A stretch of DNA of 64,000 bases from Rubrivivax sp. (GTDB lineage Bacteria > Pseudomonadota > Gammaproteobacteria > Burkholderiales > Burkholderiaceae_C): NCBI GenBank assembly GCA_027487905.1, contig JAIYCR010000044.1, forward strand, positions 1-64,000. The letters are read 5' to 3'. The position numbers were made by a program, and so were the translations under genes. Each line of letters opens with the position of its first letter. The first letter of the stretch is position 1. Below, piece after piece: positions 43,415 through 52,284 of the stretch. The notes beneath the pieces are model-generated. The model was not told where the DNA came from. It searched no databases and saw only the letters and a program-made list of their open reading frames with translations.

Positions 43415-44191
43415 TCAGTCGCCCGCGACCGACGCCTCTCCGCCCGGGGCTGCCGTGCGGGCGAAGGTGCAGGCCGCCACCCGCGCCGCGCCCGCGGTGC
43501 GAAGCGCGGCGGCCGCCGAAGCCAGCGTGGCCCCGGTGGTCTGCACGTCGTCCACCAGCAGCACGCGCCGTCCGCGCAGCGCCTGTCGGTGGCCAGCGGG
43601 CACCTCGAAGGCACCGGCCAGATTGTCCTGCCGTTCCAGCAGGCCCAGTTCTGTCTGCGCGCGGGTGTCACGCGATCGCCGTAGCAGGTCGCAGCGCGAG
43701 GGCCATCCCAAGTGGTGTGCGAGGGGTCGGGCCAGTGCCCAGGCCTGGTTGTATCCACGTTCGCGCAGCCGGGTGGCCGACAGCGGGATGGGCAAGACGA
43801 TGTCGGCGGCGATGCCTGCGTCCTGAACGGCCTGCGCGCACAGGCAGGCCATCGGGCGGGCCAGCCCGATGGCGTTGCCGAACTTCAGCCGCAGCACCCA
43901 GGTCGACCAGGGTGCTTCGTAGGGCGCCACGGCCACGCAGGCGTCCAGCCCGACGAAGGGCTGGGCCACGGGACGTCCCCGCAGCAGGGCCTGGTGGCAG
44001 GCGGTGCACAGCGGCACAGGCAGGCCAGGCAGCGACGCGAGGGCCGGGGCGGGGGTGGGCCGCGCCCGGACCGATGGGCAGGCCTCGGCTTCCATCCATT
44101 GGTGGCAGCTCAGGCACAGCCCGGGAACGGACCGTCGCAAGCCCGCGGCGAGGCGCAGAAGCGGGCTGATCAGGCGAGCGGCAAGGGGCAT
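43415..44191 (-). CDS. ComF-family phosphoribosyltransferase-like protein
   Basis: This 258-residue protein has an N-terminal zinc-finger-like section with four cysteines in CLSCH (about residues 26-30) and CTACH (about 63-67). A phosphoribosyltransferase-type domain follows. The PRPP loop reads VLLVDDVQTTGATLASAA (about 208-225), and the LPIPLSATRLRERGYNQAWAL segment (key part LRERGYNQA) is the family hallmark. ComF proteins are needed for DNA uptake in naturally competent bacteria, with an unknown biochemical role. The gene diverges from the BioC-like methyltransferase gene across 255 bases, in which a C/G-rich repeat stretch is the only notable content. Confidence 0.88.
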   Translation of the reverse strand: MPLAARLISPLLRLAAGLRRSVPGLCLSCHQWMEAEACPSVRARPTPAPALASLPGLPVPLCTACHQALLRGRPVAQPFVGLDACVAVAPYEAPWSTWVLRLKFGNAIGLARPMACLCAQAVQDAGIAADIVLPIPLSATRLRERGYNQAWALARPLAHHLGWPSRCDLLRRSRDTRAQTELGLLERQDNLAGAFEVPAGHRQALRGRRVLLVDDVQTTGATLASAAAALRTAGAARVAACTFARTAAPGGEASVAGD

Positions 44192-44446
44192 CGCGAAGGC
44201 GGGTGCTGGAGTGGTCACTGGACGCGGTGGGAAGGGGGGCGGGGAGGGCGGCGGGGAGGGTCGGGGGGACGGCGCTGGGCAGGGCGTGACGAAGCGGCCC
44301 GCAGCGCTCGCCACGCCCACACCCGCCTCCTGGCCGGCATCCCGGGCCCGGCGCGGCAACAATCGGGCGCTTCGCACCGCCAACACGAGCCGATTCTTGT
44401 GCCCGAAAGTCCACCCGCCGAGCCCGGCCCCCGTCAGGGGGAGGCC

Positions 44447-45418
44447 ATGAGCTCGGCGCCCATCGACCCCACGGCGGTGGACCAGGCCACCCGACGCCTG
44501 CTGCGGGCGCCCGGTCCGCCTTGGCTGGCCCAGGCGGTGGCCCGACGCATGGGCGAGCGGCTGGCGCTCATCCGGCTGCAGCCTGCGGTGGTGGTGGACG
44601 CCTCCGGCCCGCTGGGCGCCAGCAGTGCGGTGCTGGCCCAGGCCTATCCGGCCGCTGCGGTGCACCAGCTGCAGGAGCCGGCGAGGCTGCGGGCCTCACC
44701 AGCGGCGCCGGCCCCCACCCTCACCCCCACGTCCCGCCGCTGGTGGGCTCCCTGGCGCCCCGCCGCGTCCGCCCCGCCACCGATGGGCCTCTTGGCGGGT
44801 GCCCGCCCCCTCGAGCCGGACGCCGCCTGGCCACAGGGTGTGCAGCTGGTGTGGTGCAACCTGCGGCTGGGCACGCGCGCCGATCCGCCGGCCGAACTGG
44901 CCCGCTGGCACGACGCGGTCGAACCCGGCGGTTTCGTGATGTTCTCCACGCTCGGGCCGGACACGCTGCGCGAGCTCGCCGCCGTCTACCAGCGCCACGG
45001 CTGGGGCCCGGCTGCGGCCCGTCACACCGACATGCACGACTACGGCGACATGCTGGTGCGCGCCGGCTTCGCCGACCCGGTGATGGACCAGGAGCGGCTG
45101 CGGCTGACCTGGCCGGACGCGAGCGCGCTGCTGCGCGACCTGCGAGCCCTGGGCGGCAACGCCGACCCGGCCCGTTTCCCCGGTTGGCGCACGCCGCGTT
45201 GGCGCCAGACCCTGCTGGACGCACTGGGCGTGCTGCAGGGGCCGGACGGAAGGCTGGCGCTGACCGTCGAAGTGGCCTACGGCCATGCCTTCCGGACCGA
45301 CCGCGCGAGCCGGGGCGGAACCCTGGCGCGGTTTTCCGTGGACGAGCTGCGACAGACCGCCCGTACGTTCCAGTCGCCCATTGCACAGGGTGGAAACCCA
45401 TCGGCTGACCTAGGCTAA
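44447..45418 (+). CDS. bioC: BioC-like SAM-dependent methyltransferase
   Basis: This 323-residue protein resembles BioC, which methylates malonyl-ACP to start pimelate synthesis for biotin. Strong family stretches are VQLVWCNLRLGTRADPPAEL (about residues 136-155) and PGGFVMFSTLGPDTLRELAA (about 162-181). The AdoMet-binding motif I is unusual: VVDASGPLGASSAVLA replaces the typical D-x-G-x-G-x-G loop. A Pro/Ala/Arg-rich insertion follows at about 90-125. GGGGAGG lies ahead of the ATG. Activity is uncertain given the altered loop. Confidence 0.72.
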   Translation: MSSAPIDPTAVDQATRRLLRAPGPPWLAQAVARRMGERLALIRLQPAVVVDASGPLGASSAVLAQAYPAAAVHQLQEPARLRASPAAPAPTLTPTSRRWWAPWRPAASAPPPMGLLAGARPLEPDAAWPQGVQLVWCNLRLGTRADPPAELARWHDAVEPGGFVMFSTLGPDTLRELAAVYQRHGWGPAAARHTDMHDYGDMLVRAGFADPVMDQERLRLTWPDASALLRDLRALGGNADPARFPGWRTPRWRQTLLDALGVLQGPDGRLALTVEVAYGHAFRTDRASRGGTLARFSVDELRQTARTFQSPIAQGGNPSADLG

Positions 45419-45499
45419 ACTTTTGCAAGTTGTAGGGCTTTGGTACCAGGGGTCGAGGAACCTGTGCCAAGGCTCGTTGTTTTCTTCAGCAGGTCCGGG

Positions 45500-46045
45500 A
45501 TGTCCGTTTCCGTCATCGCATCTTCTCGACAGGGCGACGCCCGCGAAGCTTCTTCGCGGCCGGAAGCGTCCTGCGCGCTCGATGCCGTGGCACAGTCCCG
45601 GCCCGCCGATTGGTCGCTGCAGCGCAACTGCTCCATCTCGCCGGCGTCGCTCGCGGCCGTGTTCGCTCTGCTGGCGGCGTTGTCCTCGGCGGTGGCCGTG
45701 TTCTTCTGGACCCAGGGGGCGGTGCTCGTGCTGCCCTTCGCGGTGGTCGAGGTGCTGGCCCTCGGCCTGGCCTTCGTCTGGTATGCGCGGCACGCCACCG
45801 ACGGCGAGCGGCTGTGGCTGGACGGGCGCAGCCTGGTGCTCGAGGTGGAACGTGCGGGTCGCATCGCACGGGAACGCCTGGACACCACCTGGCTGGTGGT
45901 GCAGCCGCCCGGCGTCGCCGACGCCTCGCTGCGCCTGCGGCTCGGGGATCGCTGCTGGCGGCTCGGGCAGCACGCCGCCGCGGGCCGGCGCGCGCGGGTG
46001 GCCGATGAATTGAAGCGCGCGCTGATTGAACTGCAGCGCGCCTGA
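45500..46045 (+). CDS. DUF2244-domain membrane protein
   Basis: This 181-residue protein has two hydrophobic segments (about residues 50-68 and 72-92, around AAVFALLAALSSAVAVFFW and VLPFAVVEVLALGLAFVWY) and a soluble beta-rich C-terminus ending in DELKRALIELQRA. The layout matches DUF2244 proteins that sit just ahead of cytochrome c oxidase genes in many proteobacteria. Its role is unknown, but the constant linkage suggests help in oxidase assembly. I chose the ATG at 45500. The reading frame stays open upstream to a TTG at 45440, without family resemblance. Confidence 0.8.
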   Translation: MSVSVIASSRQGDAREASSRPEASCALDAVAQSRPADWSLQRNCSISPASLAAVFALLAALSSAVAVFFWTQGAVLVLPFAVVEVLALGLAFVWYARHATDGERLWLDGRSLVLEVERAGRIARERLDTTWLVVQPPGVADASLRLRLGDRCWRLGQHAAAGRRARVADELKRALIELQRA

Positions 46046-46049
46046 CGGA

Positions 46050-47276
46050 ATGAACGGGGATTCGACAGTGAAAGGCAATCTGATCGTGACGAAGGCAAAT
46101 CAAGCGGCCGCAGGGCAAGCCCCCGGCTGGCAGCGGGCCGTGCGCGCCACCGTGGCCGCCGCGGGCGCCGCGATGGCGTCGGCCGCCTGGGCGGTGAACG
46201 ACCTGCCCGGCGGCCCGGCCGTCAACCAGCTCGACCTGCACCCCCCGGTCACCCGCATCGCGGCCGACCAGCAGTGGCTGCACTACTTCATGCTGGTGAT
46301 CTGCCTGGTCATCTTCCTCGGCGTCTTCGCGGTGATGTTCTATTCCATCATCAAGCACCGCAAGTCCAAGGGCGCCAAGCCGGCGAACTTCCACGAGAGC
46401 ACGACGGTGGAGATCGTCTGGACGGTGGTGCCCTTCATCATCGTCATCCTGATGGCGCTGCCGGCCACCAAGGTGGTGGTCGCCATGAAGGACACCAGCT
46501 CGGCCGACCTCACCATCAAGGCCACCGGCATCCAGTGGAAGTGGGGCTACGACTACCTCAAGGGCGAGGGCGAGGGCATCGCCTTCGTGTCCACGCTGGA
46601 CGCCAGCCATCGCGCAATGAGCGACGCCGGCAAGCCCCAGGGCGACGACTACCTGCTCAAGGTGGACAACCCTCTGGTGGTGCCGGTGGACAAGAAGATC
46701 CGCATCGTGACCACCGCCAACGACGTCATCCACGCGTGGATGGTGCCGTCCTTCGGCGTCAAGCAGGACGCCATCCCCGGCTTCGTGCGCGACACCTGGT
46801 TCCGTGCCGAGAAGACCGGCGACTTCTACGGCCAGTGCGCCGAGTTGTGCGGCAAGGAACACGCCTACATGCCCATCCATGTGAAGGTGGTGACGCAGGC
46901 CGAATACACCCAGTGGGTGAACGACAAGCGCAAGGCCATCCAGGCTGCCGCCGACGACCCGAACAAGGTCTGGGAGCTGGCCGCGCTGGTGGCCCGCGGC
47001 GAGAAGGTCTACAGCGCCAACTGCGCGGCTTGCCACCAGGCCAGCGGCAAGGGCGCCGGCCCGATCAAGGCGCTGGACGGCTCGGACATCGTGAAGAACG
47101 ACCCGGCCCGCCAGATCCAGATCCTGCTGAACGGCGCGGCCAACGGCGCGATGCCGGCCTGGAAGCAGCTGTCGGACACCGAGATCGCCGCCGTGGTCAC
47201 CTACACCAAGAATTCCTGGTCCAACGCCACCGGCAAGGTGGTGCAGCCGGCCGAGATCGCCGCTGCGCGCAAGTAA
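46050..47276 (+). CDS. ctaC: Cytochrome c oxidase subunit II with fused cytochrome c domain
   Basis: This 408-residue subunit takes electrons from cytochrome c and passes them to subunit I. A signal-like N-terminus is followed by two membrane helices (about residues 76-97 and 122-142). A periplasmic cupredoxin domain has the CuA ligands in GQCAELCGKEHAYMP (about 262-276) and the WKWGYDY aromatic region. A C-terminal class I cytochrome c domain is fused, with heme motif CAACH (about 326-330) and an axial Met in AMPAWK. This makes it a caa3-type subunit. The ATG at 46050 is 4 bases after DUF2244; a later GTG is possible. Confidence 0.95.
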   Translation: MNGDSTVKGNLIVTKANQAAAGQAPGWQRAVRATVAAAGAAMASAAWAVNDLPGGPAVNQLDLHPPVTRIAADQQWLHYFMLVICLVIFLGVFAVMFYSIIKHRKSKGAKPANFHESTTVEIVWTVVPFIIVILMALPATKVVVAMKDTSSADLTIKATGIQWKWGYDYLKGEGEGIAFVSTLDASHRAMSDAGKPQGDDYLLKVDNPLVVPVDKKIRIVTTANDVIHAWMVPSFGVKQDAIPGFVRDTWFRAEKTGDFYGQCAELCGKEHAYMPIHVKVVTQAEYTQWVNDKRKAIQAAADDPNKVWELAALVARGEKVYSANCAACHQASGKGAGPIKALDGSDIVKNDPARQIQILLNGAANGAMPAWKQLSDTEIAAVVTYTKNSWSNATGKVVQPAEIAAARK

Positions 47277-47336
47277 GGCCAAGGGCCCGAACCGCCGCCG
47301 CCGCAACCGCATTCGAAAGCATCTGGAGGACTCAAG

Positions 47337-48959
47337 ATGAGCGCCGTACTCGACCACCATGGCCACGGTCACGCCGATGACCACGCCCACGACCATCCCC
47401 ACGGCTGGCGCCGCTGGGTCTTCGCGACGAACCACAAGGACATCGGCACGATGTACCTGCTGTTCTCGTTCGCGATGCTGATGATCGGTGGCGTGCTCGC
47501 GCTGGGCATCCGCGCCGAGCTGTTCCAGCCCGGCCTGCAGTTCGTCAACCCGCAGCTGTTCAACCAGCTGACGACGATGCATGGCCTGATCATGGTGTTC
47601 GGCGCCATCATGCCGGCCTTCGTGGGCTTCGCGAACTGGATGATCCCGCTGCAGATCGGCGCGTCGGACATGGCGTTCGCGCGCATGAACAACCTGAGCT
47701 TCTGGCTGCTGATCCCGGCCTCGCTCATCCTGGCGGGCAGCTTCTTCATGCCCGGCGGCGCACCCGCCGCGGGCTGGACGCTCTACGCGCCGCTCACGCT
47801 GCAGATGGGCCCGTCGATGGACGCGGCGATCTTCGCGATGCACATCATGGGCGCGAGCTCCATCATGGGCTCGATCAACATCATCGTCACCATCCTGAAC
47901 ATGCGCGCGCCGGGCATGACGCTGATGAAGATGCCGCTGTTCTGCTGGACCTGGCTGATCACCGCCTACCTGCTGATCGCGGTGATGCCCGTGCTGGCCG
48001 GCGCCATCACGATGACGCTGACCGACCGTCACTTCGGCACCAATTTCTTCAACCCGGCCGGTGGCGGCGACCCGGTGATGTACCAGCACATCTTCTGGTT
48101 CTTCGGTCACCCCGAGGTCTACATCATGATCCTGCCGGCCTTCGGGATCGTGTCGGCCATCATCCCGGCCTTCGCCCGCAAGCCGCTGTTCGGCTACACC
48201 TCGATGGTGTACGCCACCGCCTCCATCGCCATCCTGTCCTTCATCGTGTGGGCCCACCACATGTTCACCACCGGCATGCCGGTGACCGGACAGCTCTTCT
48301 TCATGTACGCGACCATGCTGATCGCGGTGCCCACGGGCGTGAAGATCTTCAACTGGGTGGCCACCATGTGGCGCGGCTCGATGACCTTCGAGACGCCCAT
48401 GCTCTTCGCGGTGGGCTTCATCTTCGTGTTCACGATGGGCGGCTTCACCGGCCTGATCCTGTCGATGGCGCCGGTGGACATCCAGCTGCAGGACACCTAC
48501 TACGTCGTCGCCCACTTCCACTATGTGCTGGTGGCCGGCTCGCTGTACGCGCTCTTCGCGGGCGTCTACTACTGGGGCCCGAAGTGGACCGGCGTGATGT
48601 ATTCGGAGACGCGCGGCAAGATCCACTTCTGGGGCTCGCTGATCTTCTTCAACATCACCTTCTTCCCGATGCACTTCCTGGGTCTGGCTGGCATGCCGCG
48701 TCGCTATGCCGACTACCCCATGCAGTTCGCCGACTTCAACCTGATCGCCTCGGTGGGCGCCTTCGGCTTCGGCCTGATGCAGGTGTACTTCTTCGTCTTC
48801 GTCGTGCTGCCGATGATGCGCGGCGTGGGCGAGAAGGCCGCTGCCAAGCCCTGGGAAGGCGCCGAGGGCCTCGAGTGGGAAGTGCCGTCGCCGGCGCCCT
48901 TCCACACCTTCGAGAACCCGCCCAAGCTCAACGCCACGGCCACCCGCGTGATCGGCTGA
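47337..48959 (+). CDS. ctaD: Cytochrome c oxidase subunit I
   Basis: This 540-residue catalytic subunit of the aa3-type oxidase reduces oxygen and pumps protons across the inner membrane. About twelve helices are visible. Ligands of low-spin heme a and of the heme a3/CuB centre are seen in MHGLIMVFGAIMPAF, in HPEVYIMILPAFG (with the cross-linked His-Tyr pair) and in VAHFHYVLVAGS. The His-rich N-terminus (HHGHGHADDHAHDHPHG) is typical of beta-proteobacterial CtaD. GGAGG stands 8 bases before the start. It follows ctaC after 60 bases. Confidence 0.98.
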   Translation: MSAVLDHHGHGHADDHAHDHPHGWRRWVFATNHKDIGTMYLLFSFAMLMIGGVLALGIRAELFQPGLQFVNPQLFNQLTTMHGLIMVFGAIMPAFVGFANWMIPLQIGASDMAFARMNNLSFWLLIPASLILAGSFFMPGGAPAAGWTLYAPLTLQMGPSMDAAIFAMHIMGASSIMGSINIIVTILNMRAPGMTLMKMPLFCWTWLITAYLLIAVMPVLAGAITMTLTDRHFGTNFFNPAGGGDPVMYQHIFWFFGHPEVYIMILPAFGIVSAIIPAFARKPLFGYTSMVYATASIAILSFIVWAHHMFTTGMPVTGQLFFMYATMLIAVPTGVKIFNWVATMWRGSMTFETPMLFAVGFIFVFTMGGFTGLILSMAPVDIQLQDTYYVVAHFHYVLVAGSLYALFAGVYYWGPKWTGVMYSETRGKIHFWGSLIFFNITFFPMHFLGLAGMPRRYADYPMQFADFNLIASVGAFGFGLMQVYFFVFVVLPMMRGVGEKAAAKPWEGAEGLEWEVPSPAPFHTFENPPKLNATATRVIG

Positions 48960-48993
48960 CACCGCCCGCACGCGCCGCAACGAAAGCCGACCG

Positions 48994-49110
48994 ATGGCCA
49001 CCCCCGACGACCTGCGTCGACGCAACCTGCGTCTCGGCCTGATCCTGGCCACGGTGGCTGGCGTGTTCATGGTCGGCTTCATCGTGCGGCTGAGTTATTT
49101 CGGCGGCTGA
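48994..49110 (+). CDS. Cytochrome oxidase small assembly protein
   Basis: This 38-residue single-span membrane protein starts MATPDDLRRRNLRLGL, continues as a hydrophobic helix (LILATVAGVFMVGFIV) and ends RLSYFGG. Short proteins of this kind lie between ctaD and ctaG in many Burkholderiales and are described as small oxidase assembly proteins. Position, length and a charged N-terminus before one helix support the call. The gene begins 34 bases after ctaD and ends 15 bases before ctaG, well inside the operon. Confidence 0.8.
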   Translation: MATPDDLRRRNLRLGLILATVAGVFMVGFIVRLSYFGG

Positions 49111-49125
49111 CGGAGACACACCCAG

Positions 49126-49776
49126 ATGAACCCGACGAAACGCCCGCCCGGTGGCCTAGCCTCGGCCTCCGGTGACGCCTCGCTGCTGCGCGACAACCGG
49201 CAGATGGTGCTCAAGCTCGTCGTCGTGGCGGCGGTGATGTTCGGCTTCGGCTATGCGCTGGTGCCCATCTACCGGGCCATCTGCGAGGCGCTGGGCATCA
49301 ACGTGCTGTCGGTGTCCGAGCGAATGGCGCAACGAGACGCCGGTGGCCTGGTGGGCAAGAAGGGCGCGGTGAACACCCAGGTGGACCGCAGCCGCACCAT
49401 CACCGTCGAGTTCGATGCGAACTCGCGCGGCCCCTGGGATTTCAAGCCCGCGGTGCGCAGCATGCAGGTGCATCCGGGCGAGCTCGCCACCGTGATGTAC
49501 GAGTTCCAGAACATCCAGAACCGCACGATGGCCGCGCAGGCCATCCCGAGCTACGCGCCCATGCAGGCGGGCGCGCACTTCAACAAGCTCGAGTGCTTCT
49601 GCTTCAACGAATACACGCTGGCGCCGGGCGAGAAGAAGAACTGGCCGGTGGCCTTCGTCATCGACCCCAAGCTCAGTCGCGACGTGACCACCATCACCCT
49701 GTCCTACACCTTCTTCGAGGTGGGCGGCAAGGTGCCGGCGGCGCCGACGCGCGGCCTGGTGGAGCAGCCGTCTTGA
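49126..49776 (+). CDS. ctaG: Cytochrome c oxidase assembly protein CtaG/Cox11
   Basis: This 216-residue membrane-anchored copper chaperone delivers copper to the CuB site of subunit I. One N-terminal helix (about residues 27-48, MVLKLVVVAAVMFGFGYALVP) is followed by a periplasmic immunoglobulin-like domain. The copper ligands are in KLECFCFNEYTL (about 155-166), the conserved C-F-C motif. VEFDANSRGPWDFKP (about 92-106) is another family stretch. Its stop overlaps the next small gene (TTGA). Confidence 0.96.
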   Translation: MNPTKRPPGGLASASGDASLLRDNRQMVLKLVVVAAVMFGFGYALVPIYRAICEALGINVLSVSERMAQRDAGGLVGKKGAVNTQVDRSRTITVEFDANSRGPWDFKPAVRSMQVHPGELATVMYEFQNIQNRTMAAQAIPSYAPMQAGAHFNKLECFCFNEYTLAPGEKKNWPVAFVIDPKLSRDVTTITLSYTFFEVGGKVPAAPTRGLVEQPS

Positions 49777-50057
49777 GCCCGGCCTTGAAGGACGACGACG
49801 CTGTCGTGTCGCCCGCACGCCCTGCGGGCGAGGAATTCAAGTCGGCGGTGGCCCGGCGCGGCTCGGTGCTGCAGACCTTCAAGGCGGTGGCCTGGTCCTT
49901 CTTCGGCGTTCGCCGATCGAGCGACTACGAACGCGATGTCAGCCAACTGAATCCCGTGCATGTCATCGTCGCGGGCGTGGTGGCGGCAGGCGTGTTCGTC
50001 GGGGCGCTGCTGCTGCTGGTGCGGTGGGTGGTGACGAGTGGGGCGGCGCTCGGCTAG
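49773..50057 (+). CDS. DUF2970-domain small membrane protein
   Basis: This protein of about 94 residues carries FKAVAWSFFGVRRSSDYERD (about residues 37-56), the DUF2970 hallmark, followed by one membrane helix (about 65-87). Such proteins lie between ctaG and ctaE in beta-proteobacteria; the function is unknown. The start is uncertain: a TTG overlapping the ctaG stop is given, with a GTG at 49806 as an alternative. The family core begins only after either choice. Confidence 0.78.
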   Translation: MSPALKDDDAVVSPARPAGEEFKSAVARRGSVLQTFKAVAWSFFGVRRSSDYERDVSQLNPVHVIVAGVVAAGVFVGALLLLVRWVVTSGAALG

Positions 50058-50152
50058 GCCGGGGCTGCAGCAAACAGAACGCCGCGCGGCAGGGCCACCC
50101 CGGCCGGCCGTGCGAGGACAGGAAACGTCAGGAAAGCAGGAGCGATAACGAC

Positions 50153-51037
50153 ATGTCGGTCACGACGACCCCCGGCACCACGCCGTACTACTTTGTTCCC
50201 GCGCCGTCCAAGTGGCCCGCGATGATGGCCTTCGGCCTGTTCTTCGTCATCTTCGGTGCCGGACAGTGGGTCAACGACCACGGCTGGGGCGCCTGGGTGC
50301 TGGCCTTCGGCATGGCCGTGTGGATCTACGTGATGCAGGGCTGGTTCCGCGAGTCCATCGCCGAGAGCGAGGGTGGGCTGTACGGCGACCGCATCGACGT
50401 GTCCTACCGCTGGAGCATGAGCTGGTTCATCTTCAGCGAGGTGATGTTCTTCGCCGCCTTCTTCGGCGCGCTGTTCTGGGCCCGTACCTTTGCCGTGCCG
50501 TCGCTCGGCAGCATCGACAACGCGCTGCTGTGGCCTGATTTCAAGGCCGTGTGGCCGTCGGCGGGCGGCGGCTTCACCGCCTCGCCGGCCGGCACCGTCG
50601 AGCCCTTCAGCACCATCGGCCCGTGGCCGCTGCCCACCATCAACACCGCGCTGCTGCTGACTTCGGGCATCACGCTGACGGTGGCCCACCATGCGCTGCT
50701 TGCCGGCCAGCGCAGCCGCACCATCGTCTTCATGTGGATCACCGTGCTCCTGGGCGCCGCCTTCAGCGTCGTTCAGGTCTACGAGTACATGCACGCCTAC
50801 CAGGACCTGAACCTCAAGCTCAGCTCCGGCATCTTCGGCTCCACCTTCTACCTGCTGACCGGCTTCCACGGCTTCCATGTCTTCGTGGGCATGCTGATGC
50901 TGGTGTTCATCACGCTGCGTCTGCAGAAGGGCCACTTCACGCCCGAGCGCCATTTCGGCTTCGAGGGTGCGGCCTGGTACTGGCACTTCGTCGACGTCGT
51001 GTGGCTCGGCCTGTACGTGGTCGTCTACTGGCTCTGA
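50153..51037 (+). CDS. ctaE: Cytochrome c oxidase subunit III
   Basis: This 294-residue subunit has seven membrane helices. It stabilises the oxidase and supports sustained proton uptake. Family stretches include PYYFVPAPSKWPAMMAF at the N-terminus, MSWFIFSEVMFFAAFFGALF (about residues 88-107), TGFHGFHVFVGMLMLVF (about 240-256) and the closing AWYWHFVDVVWLGLYVVVYW. AGGAG lies 10 bases before the ATG. A strong hairpin terminator follows, so this gene closes the structural-subunit operon. Confidence 0.97.
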   Translation: MSVTTTPGTTPYYFVPAPSKWPAMMAFGLFFVIFGAGQWVNDHGWGAWVLAFGMAVWIYVMQGWFRESIAESEGGLYGDRIDVSYRWSMSWFIFSEVMFFAAFFGALFWARTFAVPSLGSIDNALLWPDFKAVWPSAGGGFTASPAGTVEPFSTIGPWPLPTINTALLLTSGITLTVAHHALLAGQRSRTIVFMWITVLLGAAFSVVQVYEYMHAYQDLNLKLSSGIFGSTFYLLTGFHGFHVFVGMLMLVFITLRLQKGHFTPERHFGFEGAAWYWHFVDVVWLGLYVVVYWL

Positions 51038-51138
51038 GCCGGGTCTGAACCTGGCCGCGTTCCGGGCCGGCGGCCCGGGAGGCTGACGGCGGCGCCGGGC
51101 ACACGCCCCGCGGTTCGACCTTCCAGCACCACACCCAT

Positions 51139-51163
51139 GGGGCCGCTTCTGCGGCCCCTTTCA
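51139..51163 (+). terminator. Rho-independent terminator after ctaE
   Basis: GGGGCCGC and GCGGCCCC form a perfect 8-base stem around a TTCT loop, followed by a short T-run. It lies about 100 bases after the ctaE stop. A convergent small gene ends about 115 bases further on. Confidence 0.8.
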
Positions 51164-51276
51164 CTTTCGACCCGCCTGCCCGGCGACCTGCCGACTTGGC
51201 GACCCGACGGCCCGACGACCCGGCAGCGGTGACGCTGCCCGACGGAGCGTGAGGCCTCGGCCCGAAGCCGCCCGTG

Positions 51277-51498
51277 TCAGCCGGCCACCGGAATGCCGGT
51301 GGGCCGGATCCAACCCATCGCAAAGCTCAGCAGGATGAACAGGAAGAGCAGCACCGACAAACCGACCCGCAGGGCCAGGGCCTGCATCATCCGGCGGCTC
51401 TTGGGCTCGTTGCCACGACCGCCCCTGAGCATGGCCAGGCCCGCTGCCCCCAGGGCGGCGATGATGGCGATCAAGGCGATGGCGAAGGCGGCTTTCAT
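51277..51498 (-). CDS. Twin transmembrane protein, DUF2909-like
   Basis: This 73-residue protein consists of two membrane helices (AFAIALIAIIAALGAAGLAML and VGLSVLLFLFILLSFAMGW, about residues 4-24 and 46-64) joined by a basic loop (RGGRGNEPKSRRMMQAL). It ends in the polar tail IRPTGIPVAG. Such twin-helix proteins are regularly found near ctaE and SURF1 genes in beta- and gamma-proteobacteria, with unknown function. It reads against the oxidase genes and diverges from the SURF1 gene across 45 bases, so the two starts share a promoter region. Confidence 0.82.
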   Translation of the reverse strand: MKAAFAIALIAIIAALGAAGLAMLRGGRGNEPKSRRMMQALALRVGLSVLLFLFILLSFAMGWIRPTGIPVAG

Positions 51499-51543
51499 AG
51501 GCAACGATGATAGGCGCGGCCCGCCTTCGGCGTGGGCGACGAC

Positions 51544-52284
51544 ATGAGTGGCCGGGCGTCTCGCTCGCGGGCCTGGATCGCACTGGCCGCTGCGGTGGTG
51601 GTGGCCCTGACGGCCCGGCTGGGGTTCTGGCAGCTCGACCGGGCCGCCCAGAAGGAGGCCATCGGCGCGCAGCTGCAGCTGCAGTCGCGTCGGGCGCCGC
51701 TCGACGAGTCCGATCTGCTGCGGCTGGCGTCGTCGCAGGACGCCAGCCGTGAGACGGGCCGTCCGGTGCGCTTGCGCGGCGATTGGGTGGCCGGCAGCAC
51801 CGTCTGGCTGGAGAACCGGCAGATGGGCGGCAGACCGGGCTTCTATGCCGTCAGCGTGTTGCGGCTGCCGGGTTCGTCGGTCGGTGTGCTGGTGCAGCAG
51901 GGCTGGGTGGCGCGCGATCCGTCCGACCGGCTGCGGGTGCCCGACTTGCCGCTGCCTTCGGGACCGGTGGTGGTGCAGGGCCGTATGGCCCCCCCGCCGT
52001 CCAGGCTCTACGACTTCGGCGGCGTCGATACCGGGCGGCTTCGGCAGAATCTGGATGTCGATCAACGCAGCCGGGAGTTGGGGCTGCCCCTGCTGCCGGC
52101 GTCGGTCCTGGAGACGGCAGCGCCCGGCGATCAGCCGTCCGATGGCCTCGCCCGCGACTGGCCCGTGCCGACAGTGGACGTCCACAAGCACCATGGCTAC
52201 GCGTTCCAGTGGTTCGCGCTGTCCTTCCTCACTGCAGGTCTCTATGTCTGGTTCCAAGTCATCCGTCCCCGCCGCCGCCGCTGA
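51544..52284 (+). CDS. SURF1-family oxidase assembly protein
   Basis: This 246-residue inner-membrane protein helps insert or stabilise heme a during cytochrome c oxidase assembly. It has one helix at each end (about residues 11-28, and about 219-237 with YAFQWFALSFLTAGLYVWF). LGFWQLDRAAQKEAI follows the first helix, and GFYAVSVLRLPGSSVGVLVQQGWV (key part VLVQQGWV) is the central family motif. The ATG at 51544 is preferred over a GTG four codons upstream. Its 3' end overlaps the next gene by 41 bases. Confidence 0.9.
   Translation: MSGRASRSRAWIALAAAVVVALTARLGFWQLDRAAQKEAIGAQLQLQSRRAPLDESDLLRLASSQDASRETGRPVRLRGDWVAGSTVWLENRQMGGRPGFYAVSVLRLPGSSVGVLVQQGWVARDPSDRLRVPDLPLPSGPVVVQGRMAPPPSRLYDFGGVDTGRLRQNLDVDQRSRELGLPLLPASVLETAAPGDQPSDGLARDWPVPTVDVHKHHGYAFQWFALSFLTAGLYVWFQVIRPRRRR

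Noticed and set aside
44192-44446. G/C-rich repeats between comF and bioC as a possible regulatory RNA
   Set aside because: The stretch is low-complexity GGGG/GGCGGGG sequence without a stable, distinctive fold that I could trace.
45513-49082. A 1189-codon open frame on the minus strand
   Set aside because: It is antisense to ctaC and ctaD, with the His/Arg-rich composition of a shadow frame. The sense frames are unmistakable oxidase subunits.
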